DNA of 64,000 nucleotides from Campylobacter ornithocola (GTDB lineage Bacteria; Campylobacterota; Campylobacteria; Campylobacterales; Campylobacteraceae): NCBI RefSeq assembly GCF_013201605.1, contig NZ_CP053848.1, positions 1,240,001 to 1,304,000 of the forward strand, read 5' to 3'. Shown piece by piece: positions 9,657 to 20,318 of this stretch (position 1 is its first letter; each line of letters starts with the position of its first letter). The notes under the pieces were generated by a model. It saw only the letters and a program-made list of their open reading frames with translations, ran no database searches and was not told where the DNA came from. The position numbers and the translations under genes were made by a program.

Positions 9657-10493
9657 TTAGTTAATTTTGGTATATTCTTTGATTTTTTCTAAAACCAAAT
9701 CAATCACCCAATCAGGTGTAGAAGCACCCGCACTAATACCGCATTTTTTTTTATCATTAAACCATTCTTTTTGAATTTCTTTTTCATTTTCTATTAGATA
9801 ACTATCCTCACAATAATTTTTTGCTATTAAAAAAAGCTGTTTCGTATTGGCTGAGTTCTTACCTCCAACTATTATCATTACATCACTTTTCTTAGCAAGT
9901 TCATTAATTGCTTCTTGATTTTTAAAAGTTGCATCACATATAGTATTAAAAACACGCACTTCTTTTACTCTAAGCATTAAAAAATTTACAATTTCCATAA
10001 ATTTTTCTATCTTTTTTGTAGTTTGTGATACCACTGCGATCTTAGAAGGTAATTTAATATCGAGTAATTCTTTTTCATCAAGCACTACATAAGCTTTAGT
10101 ACTCACATAGCTTCTGACTCCTTTAACTTCAGGATGATTTTTATCACCAAAAATCACAACTTCATAACCTTCATTGCTCATTTGTTCGCAAATTTTTTGG
10201 GGTTTGGTTACAAAAGGACAGGTTGCATCAAAAATTTCTATATTTTTTTGTTTTAATTTTTCCAAATCTTGCTTTGTTATGCCATGAGTTCTAATAATAG
10301 CTTTTTTTTCTGTGCTTAATTCATTAATATCATTTAATGTTTTAACATTATAATTTTTCCAAAGTCGTGTAATTTCTTCATTATTATGAATTAAAGGACC
10401 TATAGTGGCCGCGTCTTTGATTTGCTCTGCTTTTTTAATTGCCCTTTTTACTCCAAAACAAAAACCGTAGCTTTTTGCTAATTTAATCTCCAA
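9657..10493 (-). CDS. ispH: 4-hydroxy-3-methylbut-2-enyl diphosphate reductase
   Basis: Last step of the MEP isoprenoid pathway; a [4Fe-4S] enzyme making IPP and DMAPP. The 278-aa protein keeps the three cluster cysteines: C12 (YGFCFGVKRA), C92 (DATCPFV) and C186 (ICDATFKNQ). Active-site histidines H36 and H120 are also present. The start is a TTG eight codons before FCFGV, six bases after GGAG (GGAGCTAAAATTG), overlapping the aroA stop by 11 bases. It is the last gene of the pheS–pheT–aroA–ispH run, in which every junction overlaps. Confidence 0.96.
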   Translation of the reverse strand: MEIKLAKSYGFCFGVKRAIKKAEQIKDAATIGPLIHNNEEITRLWKNYNVKTLNDINELSTEKKAIIRTHGITKQDLEKLKQKNIEIFDATCPFVTKPQKICEQMSNEGYEVVIFGDKNHPEVKGVRSYVSTKAYVVLDEKELLDIKLPSKIAVVSQTTKKIEKFMEIVNFLMLRVKEVRVFNTICDATFKNQEAINELAKKSDVMIIVGGKNSANTKQLFLIAKNYCEDSYLIENEKEIQKEWFNDKKKCGISAGASTPDWVIDLVLEKIKEYTKIN

Positions 10494-11769
10494 TTTTAGC
10501 TCCTATTTGCTTTAAAATCTCAATAAAATTTGGAAAAGAAGTTTTAATGCATTCACAATCATCTACTTCCATTCCACATCTTAACCCCAAAATCAAAAAA
10601 CTCATTGCGATTCTATGGTCTCCAAAACTTTCTATTTTTGCGCTTTTGGCCTCACCACCCTCTACTTCAAAACCATCTTCAAATTCTTTTATTTTTATGC
10701 CACATTTTTGCAAATTTGAAACTATGGCTTTAATCCTATCACTTTCTTTTACGCGCAATTCTTTGGCATTTCTTATAATACTTTTTCCTTTTGCACAAGC
10801 AAAAGCTATAGCTAAAGCCGGAATTTCATCAATCAACCATGCGATATTTTTACTTATGCTAACTGCCTTTAAAGGTGCACTTTCAACACAAATTTCTCCA
10901 ACACTTTCAAAATCTTCATTGACAACACTATAAGTAATTTTCGCACCCATTTTTTCTAAAATTTTAAAAGCTTCAATACGAGTTTTATTTAACAAGACAT
11001 TTTTTAAAGTTACCCTAGAATGAGGCAAAATACAAACAGCCAAAGCAAAATAAAAAGCCGATGATGGATCATTTGGAATACAAACTTCAAATGCTTTTAA
11101 TTTTTCTTTTAAAGGTTTGATTTTTATAAAAGTTTTTTCATCATTCAAATACTCAATACAAGCTCCCATTTTATTAAGTATAATCTCACTATGATCTCTT
11201 GAAAGCTCAATTTCCTTAAAATAACTTTCTTTTTTTGCAAATAAGGCTGCTAATATCAAGGCAGATTTTACCTGAGCTGAAGCAATATTGCTAGTAAAGT
11301 TAAAACCATCTGGTTTTACCCCTTGTATACAAATAGGTGCTAAATTTGCATTAATTCTTCCATAAATTTTGGCACCAATGCTTATTAAAGGCTCGCTTAC
11401 TCTTTTCATCGGTCTAGCATTTAAGTATCGATCTCCACTTAATACAAAAAACCCATCTTCGATAGCACTTAAAAGACCTATCAATAATCTCATAGCTGTA
11501 CCTGAATTTCCACAATCTAAAATACAATTTGGAGATTTTATATTAGCTGGAGCTTTAATATAATAAAACTCATTATCTTCGCATATTTCAGCTCCTAAAG
11601 CCTTTATAATTTCTAAAGTATGCAGAGTATCTTGAGCTTTTAAATAATTTTTAATTTTACAAGTTCCATAAGTAAGCAAAGAAAAAATGGCAAAGCGATG
11701 AGATATAGACTTATCAGATGCCATATCTTCAAGCTCTACTTTGAAAGAGTTAATAGGATTTATTTTCAT
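10483..11769 (-). CDS. aroA: 3-phosphoshikimate 1-carboxyvinyltransferase (EPSP synthase)
   Basis: Shikimate-pathway step joining PEP and shikimate-3-phosphate. At 428 aa it is of normal length. Motifs are DKSISHRFAI near the N-terminus (substrate Lys/Ser/Arg), GNSGTAMRLL (PEP site), RPMKRVSEPL, the DEIPALAIAFA region with its catalytic Asp, and KESDR–FGDHRIAMSF near the C-terminus. It overlaps pheT by ATGA and ispH by 11 bases, so expression is coupled with Phe-tRNA synthetase genes. The enzyme acts upstream of phenylalanine synthesis, which makes the grouping sensible. Confidence 0.97.
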   Translation of the reverse strand: MKINPINSFKVELEDMASDKSISHRFAIFSLLTYGTCKIKNYLKAQDTLHTLEIIKALGAEICEDNEFYYIKAPANIKSPNCILDCGNSGTAMRLLIGLLSAIEDGFFVLSGDRYLNARPMKRVSEPLISIGAKIYGRINANLAPICIQGVKPDGFNFTSNIASAQVKSALILAALFAKKESYFKEIELSRDHSEIILNKMGACIEYLNDEKTFIKIKPLKEKLKAFEVCIPNDPSSAFYFALAVCILPHSRVTLKNVLLNKTRIEAFKILEKMGAKITYSVVNEDFESVGEICVESAPLKAVSISKNIAWLIDEIPALAIAFACAKGKSIIRNAKELRVKESDRIKAIVSNLQKCGIKIKEFEDGFEVEGGEAKSAKIESFGDHRIAMSFLILGLRCGMEVDDCECIKTSFPNFIEILKQIGAKIGD

Positions 11770-14096
11770 CGAAGTTTTAAACCATGTTCATCATCTAAAG
11801 CTTTGATGATTTTATCTATATATTCAAGGATAATATTATCCTCTAAAGTTTTTTCAAAATCCCTAAATACTAAATTAATAGTCAAGCTATAAAAATCGCC
11901 CAAATTTTCATCTGTGTATAGATCTACTACTCTAAAACTTTCTAATCTTTCTATATCTAATTTTACGATGGTATGTTTGATTTTTTCATATTCAAAACCT
12001 TTTGGTATAACTATGCTTAAATCTCTACTCATAGATGGAAATTTAGAATAAGCTTTAACGGTTTTAAAGTCTTGTTTTAAACCTTCCAAATCAAGCTCAC
12101 AAATATAAGTTTTAGCTAAATCTCTTTTGTTTTCTATACTTAAATGCACCCTACCAACAAAACCTATACGCTTACCATTTTTATATACATTTGCTTGCTC
12201 ATATGGGCTTAAAAATGCATATTCTGATTTTTGCAAACTAAACTCACCTATAATACTCTTTAATTCAGCTAAAAAGGTATAAAAATCTATTAGAGCAGGT
12301 TTGGCTTTATTTGCTATTTTAGCTTCTTCTTTGTAGCCACTAAAGATCATTGCAAATTTGGTATGCTCATTTGAAAACTCATCAAAAACACTACCGCACT
12401 CAAAAAGTTTGATTTTCTTTTTTGAATTTCTTAAATTAAAACTTACCGCATTTAAAAGATGGTTTATCAAAGTACTTCTTAAAGTATTAAGCTCATTGGT
12501 GATAGGATTAATGAGTTTATTTTTAATGCATTTAAAGCCTAATTGAGCTAATTCTTCCTCATTATCCAAAACATAATGAATACTTTCAAAATATCCATTA
12601 TGACTTGCTCTTAATCTTAAATTTTTAAGATTTTGGTAATCAAAATATACTCGATTTAAACGATTTTTTTCTCTGAACTCTAAAGCCTTTGACGGAATAT
12701 TATCAATACCAATAATTCTTACTATCTCTTCACTAATATCAGCTATGTTAACTATATCACTGCGATGAAGTGGAATTTTAATATTAAATTGCTCATCATT
12801 TACCACACTTATTTCAAAACCTAATTTTCTAAGAATTTTTACCAAATTATTTTTATCTATAGGCATACCAATGATTTTATCAATTTCTGAACCAAAAATC
12901 CCAATAATATTAGCTTCGTTTTCTTTGAAAACTTGCTGACTTCCAGAAAAAACACTAATAGTATTAATTTTTAAACATTCGTTGAATAAATACTCCATTC
13001 CCAAAGAAAGTTTAGGTTCACTACCTCTTAAAGAGCGATATATAGTATCATTTTTCTTTTTGTAAAAAGCTACTGCATCTGCTATAGTTTGTGGGTGGGT
13101 GTAACTTGCTTCTATGATAATAATTTTACTTTCATCGTTGATTTTAAATTTATTCTCTTGTTCTATCCCTGCTAAAGCAATCAACTCATCTTTATAATAA
13201 ATTCCATATTCACCATGTTCTTGTGTTTTTATCTCTAAAATAATCTTTTCATCAATTTGGCAATCTTTACAAAGCTTATGAAAATCATAAGCACAAAAAA
13301 TCACCCCACTTGCATGGGTTGCATATGTTAAAAGATTTTCTATATTATTGTTTTTATATGCTTCAATTAAAGCAAGACGGATCTGTATCGTGATATTTAA
13401 TTTAAATTCTTCTTTTATTTCCAAAGCCTTATAAGCAAAAAATCCTTCTACATCGCTTTGATTTTTTATACTTAATATTCTTCCTATACCTACACTATTT
13501 TCATTTTCTTTCAAAGGAATTAATTCTTTTAAATTTAAATCAAACGCTGCACTTAAATCTCTAGCAACGCCATATAAACTCAAACAATCCCCACGGTTTG
13601 GAGTAAGCTCTATCTCAATTAACTCATCATTAAAAAGCTCATAGGTATTTAAAGCTTTTCCTAAAACCAGTTTTCCCATGCTCTCATCTAAAATCATAAT
13701 ACCTTCATTACTTTTTCCAAAGCCAAGTTCGCTAGAAGAGCAAATCATGCCCATAGATTCAACCCCTCTAAGCTTAGCAGGTTTTATCTCAAGGCCACTA
13801 GGAAGCACTGCACCTACTAAAGATACAGCTACAAATTGATCCTTATCAACATTTTTAGCCCCACAAACAATTTGCAAAATTTCACTTCCAACATCTACTT
13901 TACAAATATTTAATTTATCTGAATTTTCATGTTTTACTTTTTCTAAAACCTTGCCAATTACAACTTTTTCAGGAGCTTTAACACTTTTATAACTATCAAC
14001 TTCTAATCCTATAGAATTTAAAGTATTTACTATAGTTTGTGTTGATATTTCATTTAAATCAATCCATTCGTTTAACCAATTTCTACTAATAATCAT
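11766..14096 (-). CDS. pheT: Phenylalanyl-tRNA synthetase beta chain
   Basis: 776 aa, the large subunit of the alpha2-beta2 enzyme. It starts [14 protein letters not shown], followed by the tRNA-binding OB domain ([23 protein letters not shown]), the B3/B4 editing domain region, B5, the catalytic-like core, and a C-terminal ferredoxin-fold anticodon-binding domain ([15 protein letters not shown]). It overlaps pheS by ATGA. It is slightly shorter than the E. coli protein (about 795 aa), as usual for this class. No anomaly seen. Confidence 0.97.
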   Translation of the reverse strand: MIISRNWLNEWIDLNEISTQTIVNTLNSIGLEVDSYKSVKAPEKVVIGKVLEKVKHENSDKLNICKVDVGSEILQIVCGAKNVDKDQFVAVSLVGAVLPSGLEIKPAKLRGVESMGMICSSSELGFGKSNEGIMILDESMGKLVLGKALNTYELFNDELIEIELTPNRGDCLSLYGVARDLSAAFDLNLKELIPLKENENSVGIGRILSIKNQSDVEGFFAYKALEIKEEFKLNITIQIRLALIEAYKNNNIENLLTYATHASGVIFCAYDFHKLCKDCQIDEKIILEIKTQEHGEYGIYYKDELIALAGIEQENKFKINDESKIIIIEASYTHPQTIADAVAFYKKKNDTIYRSLRGSEPKLSLGMEYLFNECLKINTISVFSGSQQVFKENEANIIGIFGSEIDKIIGMPIDKNNLVKILRKLGFEISVVNDEQFNIKIPLHRSDIVNIADISEEIVRIIGIDNIPSKALEFREKNRLNRVYFDYQNLKNLRLRASHNGYFESIHYVLDNEEELAQLGFKCIKNKLINPITNELNTLRSTLINHLLNAVSFNLRNSKKKIKLFECGSVFDEFSNEHTKFAMIFSGYKEEAKIANKAKPALIDFYTFLAELKSIIGEFSLQKSEYAFLSPYEQANVYKNGKRIGFVGRVHLSIENKRDLAKTYICELDLEGLKQDFKTVKAYSKFPSMSRDLSIVIPKGFEYEKIKHTIVKLDIERLESFRVVDLYTDENLGDFYSLTINLVFRDFEKTLEDNIILEYIDKIIKALDDEHGLKLR

Positions 14097-15085
14097 CTAA
14101 ATTGCTCCAATAATCTTAAATCGCCTTCAAACATAGAACGTAAATCAGGAATTTTATGTAAAAGCATAGCAAAACGCTCTACACCCAAACCAAAAGCATA
14201 ACCACTTACATTTTTATAGCCAACAAATTTATAAACATTAGGATCTACTACACCACACCCTAAAACCTCAAGCCATCCTGTTTGCTTACAAACCCTACAT
14301 CCACAACCTTTACAAAACACACAAGAAATATCTACTTCAGCCGATGGTTCTGTAAAAGGAAAAAAGCTTGGTCTAAAACGCACCTTTACATCGCCAAACA
14401 TATGCTTTAAAAAATGCTCTAACATATCTTTTAGATTTGCAAAATTTACCCTATCGCCCTCTTCTACAACAAGTCCTTCTACTTGATGAAACATAGGAGT
14501 ATGAGTAATATCAAAATCTCTTCTAAAAACCGCACCTGGTGCTATCATCCTAATAGGGGGTTTTTGAGAAAGCATGGTTCTAATTTGCACCGGAGAAGTT
14601 TGCGATCTAAGCAAGGTTTTATCTTCAAAATAAAAAGTATCTTGCATATCTCTTGCAGGGTGATTTTGAGGTAAATTTAATGCTTCAAAATTATGAAAAT
14701 CATCCTCAATTAAAGGTCCTTTTTCTATGCTGAAATTTAAAGCAGTGAAATATTCTATGACTTTATCCATAGTTTGCATGATTGGGTGCAATGCACCTGC
14801 ATTAGAAGTTTCATCAAAAAAGCTAAAATCTTGCACATCTTGTTTCATTTTTTCATTTAAAGCTTTTCCTTCTAATTCTTGTAACTTTATTTGATAAGCT
14901 TTGTTAAATTCATCTCTTGCTTTGTTTAAACCATTAGCAAATTCTTTTTTTTCTTCACCTTGTAAATCTTTTAACTTTGCAAATTCTAAAGTCAAAATAC
15001 CTTTTTTTCCTAAAACATTTACTTTTATACTTTCAAGTTCTGCTAAAGTATTTGCAGAAGCAATTTTTTCTATCATATCTTGCAA
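14093..15085 (-). CDS. pheS: Phenylalanyl-tRNA synthetase alpha chain
   Basis: Catalytic subunit charging tRNA-Phe. It has an N-terminal coiled-coil tRNA arm, then class II motifs: [14 protein letters not shown], motif 2 ([23 protein letters not shown]) and motif 3 ([18 protein letters not shown]). A Cys-rich segment ([17 protein letters not shown]) typical of many bacterial PheS is present. I place the start at TTG 15085, because GGAG lies six bases before it in the same GGAGCTAAAATTG string seen at ispH; a TTG at 15097 would overlap the SD itself. First gene of pheS–pheT–aroA–ispH. The divergent HIT gene is about 80 bp away. Confidence 0.95.
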   Translation of the reverse strand: MQDMIEKIASANTLAELESIKVNVLGKKGILTLEFAKLKDLQGEEKKEFANGLNKARDEFNKAYQIKLQELEGKALNEKMKQDVQDFSFFDETSNAGALHPIMQTMDKVIEYFTALNFSIEKGPLIEDDFHNFEALNLPQNHPARDMQDTFYFEDKTLLRSQTSPVQIRTMLSQKPPIRMIAPGAVFRRDFDITHTPMFHQVEGLVVEEGDRVNFANLKDMLEHFLKHMFGDVKVRFRPSFFPFTEPSAEVDISCVFCKGCGCRVCKQTGWLEVLGCGVVDPNVYKFVGYKNVSGYAFGLGVERFAMLLHKIPDLRSMFEGDLRLLEQFR

Positions 15086-15123
15086 TTTTAGCTCCAACTA
15101 AATTTTTTTTAAACATTCTAATG

Positions 15124-15129
15124 TAAAAT
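15124..15129 (+). promoter_or_regulatory. Probable -10 box for the HIT-family gene
   Basis: TAAAAT in TAATGTAAAATTA, about 40 bases before the ATG, in the divergent pheS–HIT gap. It is AT-rich upstream without a clear -35, as is typical of Campylobacter. Confidence 0.45.
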
Positions 15130-15169
15130 TATTTAAAATTAGCAAAAATAACAAAAAAAGGACTATTAA

Positions 15170-15535
15170 ATGAGAGAAAAAACCATATTTGAACTAATCA
15201 TAGAAGGTAAAATCCCTGCCAATAAAGTTTTAGAAAGTGAAAAATTTTTAGCCTTTCACGATATAAATCCTAAAGCACCTATTCATATTTTAATCATTCC
15301 AAAGGAACATTTTGAAAATTTTCAAGAACTAAGACCTGAATTAATGAAAGAAATGACACAATTCATACAAGAATTAGCCACTCTTTTAGGGCTTGATAAA
15401 AGCGGATATAGATTAATCACAAATTGTGGAAAAAATAGCGGACAAGAAGTTTTTCATTTACATTTTCACATGCTAGGAGGATTTGAACTTCCAAAAAACA
15501 AGGAAACTCAAATCAATCCTGAATCATTATTCTAA
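15170..15535 (+). CDS. HIT-family nucleotide-binding protein (HinT-like)
   Basis: A 121-aa histidine-triad protein; the family hydrolyses nucleoside phosphoramidates and AMP-lysine-type adducts. The triad FHLHFHML (HxHxH) is near residues 99–104, and the N-terminal half has the typical FLAFHDINPKAPIHILIIPK segment. The ATG follows AAAAAGGA. It is a single gene ended by a strong hairpin shared with pckA. Physiological substrate not apparent. Confidence 0.95.
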   Translation: MREKTIFELIIEGKIPANKVLESEKFLAFHDINPKAPIHILIIPKEHFENFQELRPELMKEMTQFIQELATLLGLDKSGYRLITNCGKNSGQEVFHLHFHMLGGFELPKNKETQINPESLF

Positions 15536-15556
15536 AAAGAGTTAAACTCTTTTTAG
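15532..15556. terminator. Bidirectional terminator between the HIT gene and pckA
   Basis: CTAAAAAGAGT (15532–15542), a 3-base loop, ACTCTTTTTAG (15546–15556): an 11-bp perfect inverted repeat containing both stop codons, with a T-run on each strand. Confidence 0.85.
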
Positions 15557-17127
15557 ATAGCAGGACCAGCTAATTTAAACTCTGCTCCTTCTTTTACATC
15601 TTCATAGCGTTTAAAATTTTCTATAAACATTTTTGCAAGTTTTAATTTAGTCTCTTCATAAGCTTTTTTATCTTCCCAAGTATTAATAGGGTTTAATAAC
15701 TTGCCTTCTACACCTATCAATTCTTTTGGAACCGCAAGATTAAATAAATCATAATTTTCAAACTCACAATTTTGTATACTACCATCTAAAATCGCATTAA
15801 TGCAGGCTCTAGTGGCTTTAATACTCATTCTTTTGCCCACACCATAAGCTCCACCACTCCAACCAGTGTTAACCAAATAAACATTAACATTATACTTACT
15901 GATTTTTTCACCCAAAAGCTTTGCATAAACGGTTGGGTGCAATGGTAAAAACACTTCGCCAAAACAAGCTGAAAAAGTCGCTACAGGCTCAGTAACACCT
16001 CTTTCAGTTCCTGCCACCTTGGCAGTATAACCACTTAAAAAATAATACATTGCTTGTTCTTTACTAAGTTTACTAACTGGAGGTAAAACACCAAAAGCAT
16101 CTGCTGAAAGAAAAATAATATTACTAGGATGACTCGCACTAAGGCTTGGTTCATGATTTAAAATATGCTCTATCGGATAAGAAACTCTTGTATTTTCAGT
16201 TTTTGATGCATCATTAAAATCTACACTTAAATCATCTTTTAAAACTACATTTTCCAAAAGTGCATTTTGCTTTATAGCTCCATAAATTTCTGGCTCACTT
16301 TGAGGATCAAGATTAATACATTTTGCATAACAACCTCCTTCAAAATTAAACACACCCTCATCATCCCAACCATGCTCATCATCACCTATTAACTTTCTTT
16401 TTGGATCTGTTGAAAGAGTAGTTTTACCTGTGCCACTAAGTCCAAAGAAAAGTGCTACATCACCTTTTTCTCCAACATTAGCACTACAATGCATAGAAAG
16501 TTTATTTTCTAATGGAAGCCAATAATTCATCATAGAAAAAATTCCTTTTTTCATCTCTCCACCATACCAAGTTCCACCAATAACTGCTATATTTTTTTCT
16601 ATGTTAAAAATTACAAAAACTTCTGAATTTAAGTTATCTTCTTTATAATCTTCATTTACGCATTTACAAGCATTGTATACTACAAAATCCGGCTTAAACT
16701 CTTCAAGCTCTTCTTCTTTTGGACGAATAAACATATTTTTTACAAAATGTGCTTGCCATGCAATTTGCGTTACAAAACGCACTGCTTTACGGCTTTTTAA
16801 TGAAGCACCACAATATGCATCTTGAATATAAATATCACTATTGCTAAGCTGCTTTTTAGCTTTTGTTAAAAGTTTTTCAAACAACTCTTTGCTAATAGGC
16901 TGATTAATTTTACCCCAAGCAATATATTTTTGCGAAGGATCCTGTTTTACAAAATACTTATCCTTAGGACTTCTTCCGGTAAAAATTCCCGTATCCACGC
17001 TAAAGGTACCATTTTTAGTACATACACCTTCATTATTATTTTTCTCGTGTTTTAAAAGCTCATCGTAACTAAGATTATGAAAAACTTGTCCGATATTTTC
17101 TAAACCTAAATTTTCTAAACCTATCAT
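15553..17127 (-). CDS. pckA: Phosphoenolpyruvate carboxykinase (ATP)
   Basis: Converts oxaloacetate and ATP to PEP, CO2 and ADP: the entry to gluconeogenesis, essential in bacteria that grow on amino and organic acids. The 524-aa protein shows the ATP-class motifs: [10 protein letters not shown] (N-terminal), [16 protein letters not shown], the kinase P-loop [11 protein letters not shown], and metal/oxaloacetate site GDDEHGWDD. The ATG follows AGGAGG. It lies 10 bp after pycB on the same strand, so the oxaloacetate-making and oxaloacetate-using steps are co-transcribed. Confidence 0.97.
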   Translation of the reverse strand: MIGLENLGLENIGQVFHNLSYDELLKHEKNNNEGVCTKNGTFSVDTGIFTGRSPKDKYFVKQDPSQKYIAWGKINQPISKELFEKLLTKAKKQLSNSDIYIQDAYCGASLKSRKAVRFVTQIAWQAHFVKNMFIRPKEEELEEFKPDFVVYNACKCVNEDYKEDNLNSEVFVIFNIEKNIAVIGGTWYGGEMKKGIFSMMNYWLPLENKLSMHCSANVGEKGDVALFFGLSGTGKTTLSTDPKRKLIGDDEHGWDDEGVFNFEGGCYAKCINLDPQSEPEIYGAIKQNALLENVVLKDDLSVDFNDASKTENTRVSYPIEHILNHEPSLSASHPSNIIFLSADAFGVLPPVSKLSKEQAMYYFLSGYTAKVAGTERGVTEPVATFSACFGEVFLPLHPTVYAKLLGEKISKYNVNVYLVNTGWSGGAYGVGKRMSIKATRACINAILDGSIQNCEFENYDLFNLAVPKELIGVEGKLLNPINTWEDKKAYEETKLKLAKMFIENFKRYEDVKEGAEFKLAGPAI

Positions 17128-17137
17128 TTTTACCTCC

Positions 17138-18916
17138 TTATTTATAAGTCATTAAAGCCTGACCTTCACTCACACTTTCACCAGTACCTACTAAAAGCTC
17201 TGCAATTTCTCCATCTTTGCTTGCACTAACTTCAATCTCCATTTTCATAGCTTCAAGTACAGCTACAACCTGCCCTGCTTTTACACTATCATTTTCTTTG
17301 ACCAAAATTTTAAATACATTTGCATTCATGCTTGCAACGATAGCATTATCACCTACTTGGACTTTTTTAGTTTCTATGCTATTACTGCTTACTTTTACAG
17401 CACTTTTAACATTAACATCTCTATCAAAACCTGCACTTACTTCTACATGGTATTTGTTGCCATTAACCGAAACAGTAAATTGATTTTCATTGATAAGACT
17501 TGATTTTAATTTGCTATTTTTTCTAACATTAACCTTAGCTTCACCTTTTAAGAAAGCTATGCCTTTTTCTTTACAAGCTGCAACGATAAAAATATTTTCT
17601 TCACTTATTTCTAAATTTTCTTTTTCTAATAAATTTTTAATATAAGCTATACTTTTACTCTCATCAGCATCAGCTATATCTGTTGCTAATTTTGTAGTTG
17701 GTTTTAATTTTAATTGTTCGCTTGCAAGTTTGACAACTTCAGGATCTGGAGCAACAGGAGTTTTTCCAAAATATCCTAAAACCATCTTACCATATCCATC
17801 TGCGACTTTTTTCCAAGGGCCAAACATTACATTGTTAAAAGCTTGTTGGAAATAAAACTGCGATACAGGAGTAACCGAAGTACCATAACCACCTTTTTCT
17901 ACCACTTCTTGCATAGCTTTTATAACTTGAGGAAATTTATCTAAAATATTATTATCTCTCATCATTTGAGTATTAGCTGTCAATGCTCCACCTGGCATAG
18001 GTGAAAAAGGTATTAAAGGATTTACTGCCATAGCTTCAGGTGGCAAGAAATAATCTTTCAAACAATCTTTTAACACATCTTCATATTTTAAAACTTTCTC
18101 TTCATCTAAATCAAGATCAAAATTACTTCCTTTTAAAGCATGAAGCATGGTTAAAATATCAGGTTGAGAAGTACCACCACTAACAGGAGCTGCAGCTAAA
18201 TCTATGCCATCAACACCTGCCTCTAAAGCTGCTAAGTAACAAGCTATACTCACTCCCGCAGTTTCATGTGTATGCAATCTTATATGAGTATTTTCAGGCA
18301 AGTTTTTTCTAGCCATTTTAATAACTTCATAAATTTTATTTGGGTTTGAAGTTCCACTTGCATCTTTAAAACAAATACTATCAAATGGAATTTGAGCTTG
18401 TAAGATTTCTTTTAAAATTCTTTCATAAAATGGTATATCATGTGCACCTTTGCATTTTGGAGGTAAATCCATTAAAGTAATAGTAATTTCATGTTTTAAA
18501 CCATGTTTAACTATGCACTCTCCACTAAATTTTAGATTGTTTACATCATTAAGTGCATCAAAATTTCTTATTGTAGTTGTACCATGCTTTGCAAACATTT
18601 TTGCATGTAAATCAATAATTTCTTTACTACCTGTATCAAGTGCTACAGTATTAACTCCTCTTGAAAGAGTTTGCAAATTTGCATCTTTTCCAACAATGGC
18701 TCTAAATTTATCCATCATTTCAAAAGCATTTTCATTTAAATAAAAAAACAAACTCTGAAATCTAGCTCCACCGCCAAATTCAAAATGTCTAATGTCTGCT
18801 TCCTTAGCTGCTTCTAAAGCAGGAAAAAAGTCATTCATTAAAACTCTAGCACCATAAATAGATTGAAAACCATCTCTAAATGTGGTATCCATCACGTCAA
18901 TTAATTTCTTAGCCAT
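17138..18916 (-). CDS. pycB: Pyruvate carboxylase subunit B (carboxyltransferase plus biotin domain)
   Basis: 592 aa. The N-terminal carboxyltransferase TIM barrel starts [19 protein letters not shown], with metal/substrate motif RLHTHETAG and [11 protein letters not shown] linker and a C-terminal biotinyl domain with [11 protein letters not shown] (biotin on the Lys) follow. In Campylobacter this subunit works with a separate biotin carboxylase (PycA), not present here, to replenish oxaloacetate; the same architecture occurs in oxaloacetate decarboxylase alpha chains. No OadB/OadG genes are nearby and pckA follows, which favours pyruvate carboxylase. The ATG has AAGGAAAAATT upstream. Confidence 0.93.
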   Translation of the reverse strand: MAKKLIDVMDTTFRDGFQSIYGARVLMNDFFPALEAAKEADIRHFEFGGGARFQSLFFYLNENAFEMMDKFRAIVGKDANLQTLSRGVNTVALDTGSKEIIDLHAKMFAKHGTTTIRNFDALNDVNNLKFSGECIVKHGLKHEITITLMDLPPKCKGAHDIPFYERILKEILQAQIPFDSICFKDASGTSNPNKIYEVIKMARKNLPENTHIRLHTHETAGVSIACYLAALEAGVDGIDLAAAPVSGGTSQPDILTMLHALKGSNFDLDLDEEKVLKYEDVLKDCLKDYFLPPEAMAVNPLIPFSPMPGGALTANTQMMRDNNILDKFPQVIKAMQEVVEKGGYGTSVTPVSQFYFQQAFNNVMFGPWKKVADGYGKMVLGYFGKTPVAPDPEVVKLASEQLKLKPTTKLATDIADADESKSIAYIKNLLEKENLEISEENIFIVAACKEKGIAFLKGEAKVNVRKNSKLKSSLINENQFTVSVNGNKYHVEVSAGFDRDVNVKSAVKVSSNSIETKKVQVGDNAIVASMNANVFKILVKENDSVKAGQVVAVLEAMKMEIEVSASKDGEIAELLVGTGESVSEGQALMTYK

Positions 18917-18974
18917 AATTTTTCCTTATTTTTACATCTTTGCAATTATAACTCTACTTTCTTAAAAAATAAAT

Positions 18975-20309
18975 TTATAAAATTTGATTTAACATAATGA
19001 TAACAATCGCAATAGGTGCAACAAATCTAAGCAAAAAATACCATACCTCAAAAATAGTCTTACTCATAAATTTAGAAAACAAATTGTAAATTCTTATTTT
19101 ATCTACAAAAAATCCTACAAAAATTGCACTAGCAATAGCTCCAAGCGGTAACATAAAATTAGAAGTTAATTTATCTAAAATATCAAAAAAACTCAAGCCG
19201 AAAAAGCTAAAGCTAGCTCCATAACTAGCACTAAAAGATAAGATACAACTTACTCCTAAAAGAAAAACTGCAAAACCTATAAAAATCAAGGCTTTTTTTC
19301 TTGAAATTTTATATTCATTTACAAGATAAAAGGTAAAAGGTTCTATCATAGAAACTGCTGAAGTAATTCCTGCAAAAAACAAAGCCAAGAAAAAATAAAA
19401 AGCTAAAAAATGACCAAAAATAGTATCTAAATTAGAAAATAAGGTTGTTAAAGATATAAATACAAGTCCTGCACCTTCTGCGGGATTAGCATTAAATTTA
19501 AATATAAAAGTAAAAACAATAAGCCCCATCATTAAGCCTATGCTGATATTTAAAAGCACAATTATAATTGAACTTGTAATTAAATTTGTATCATCTTTTA
19601 ATGAAGCTGCATAAGTAGTAATACAACCTATACCTAAACATAAAGTAAAAAAAGCAAGACCTAAAGCTGTTAAAACTGAGTTTAAACTAAGTTTAGTAAA
19701 ATCAGGATAAAACAAATAAACAAAAGCTTCCTTAAAACCATCTTGAAAAAAACAATACACTAGCATTAAAACAAGCATGATAAACAAACTTGGCATAATC
19801 CAAACATTAAGTTTTTCTATACCACTTTTAACACCTCTTGAAACTACAAACAAGGTAAGAAAAAAAGCAATTAAAAAATATAAGCTGCTTTCTAAAATAC
19901 TATTTTGTACTAAATTTCCAAACAAAACCCCTGCCTCTTGGGTATTACTAGGCAAATAATAAATCGAAGTTATCATGTATTTTAAAACCCAACCCATAAT
20001 AACAAGATAAAAAGATAATACAAAAATTCCACCGAGCATAAAAAATCCTGCAAATTTCCATTTTTTAGCGTATTTACTTGCTAAACTTTTATAGGCATTT
20101 ACAGGATCGCTTTGACTTAATCTTCCCATAGCAATTTCAGCTAAAAATACACAAAATCCTATACTAATAGTCAAAAGTAGATACAAAAGAACAAAAGCAA
20201 AACCACCATTTTGTCCTACTAAAGTTGGAAATTTCCAAGCATTTCCAAGTCCTATGGCTCCACCTGCTACTGCTAATACAAAACCTATTTTAGAAAATTT
20301 ATCATTCAT
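18975..20309 (-). CDS. Sodium:neurotransmitter symporter family transporter, paralogue 1
   Basis: 444 aa, about 11–12 membrane helices. It begins MNDKFSKIGFVLAVAGGAIGLGNAWKFP, the hallmark TM1 of bacterial NSS/SNF transporters (LeuT/MhsT class), which co-transport Na+ with amino acids. GMVEPFTF-like TM8 (SMIEPFTFYLVNEYKISRKKAL) is also present. It is the last of three tandem copies separated by about 10 bp, transcribed toward pycB. The three share most of the first 30 residues and many helices but differ in loops, so substrates may differ. The substrate cannot be read from the sequence. Confidence 0.93.
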   Translation of the reverse strand: MNDKFSKIGFVLAVAGGAIGLGNAWKFPTLVGQNGGFAFVLLYLLLTISIGFCVFLAEIAMGRLSQSDPVNAYKSLASKYAKKWKFAGFFMLGGIFVLSFYLVIMGWVLKYMITSIYYLPSNTQEAGVLFGNLVQNSILESSLYFLIAFFLTLFVVSRGVKSGIEKLNVWIMPSLFIMLVLMLVYCFFQDGFKEAFVYLFYPDFTKLSLNSVLTALGLAFFTLCLGIGCITTYAASLKDDTNLITSSIIIVLLNISIGLMMGLIVFTFIFKFNANPAEGAGLVFISLTTLFSNLDTIFGHFLAFYFFLALFFAGITSAVSMIEPFTFYLVNEYKISRKKALIFIGFAVFLLGVSCILSFSASYGASFSFFGLSFFDILDKLTSNFMLPLGAIASAIFVGFFVDKIRIYNLFSKFMSKTIFEVWYFLLRFVAPIAIVIIMLNQIL

Positions 20310-20318
20310 TTTAATGCC

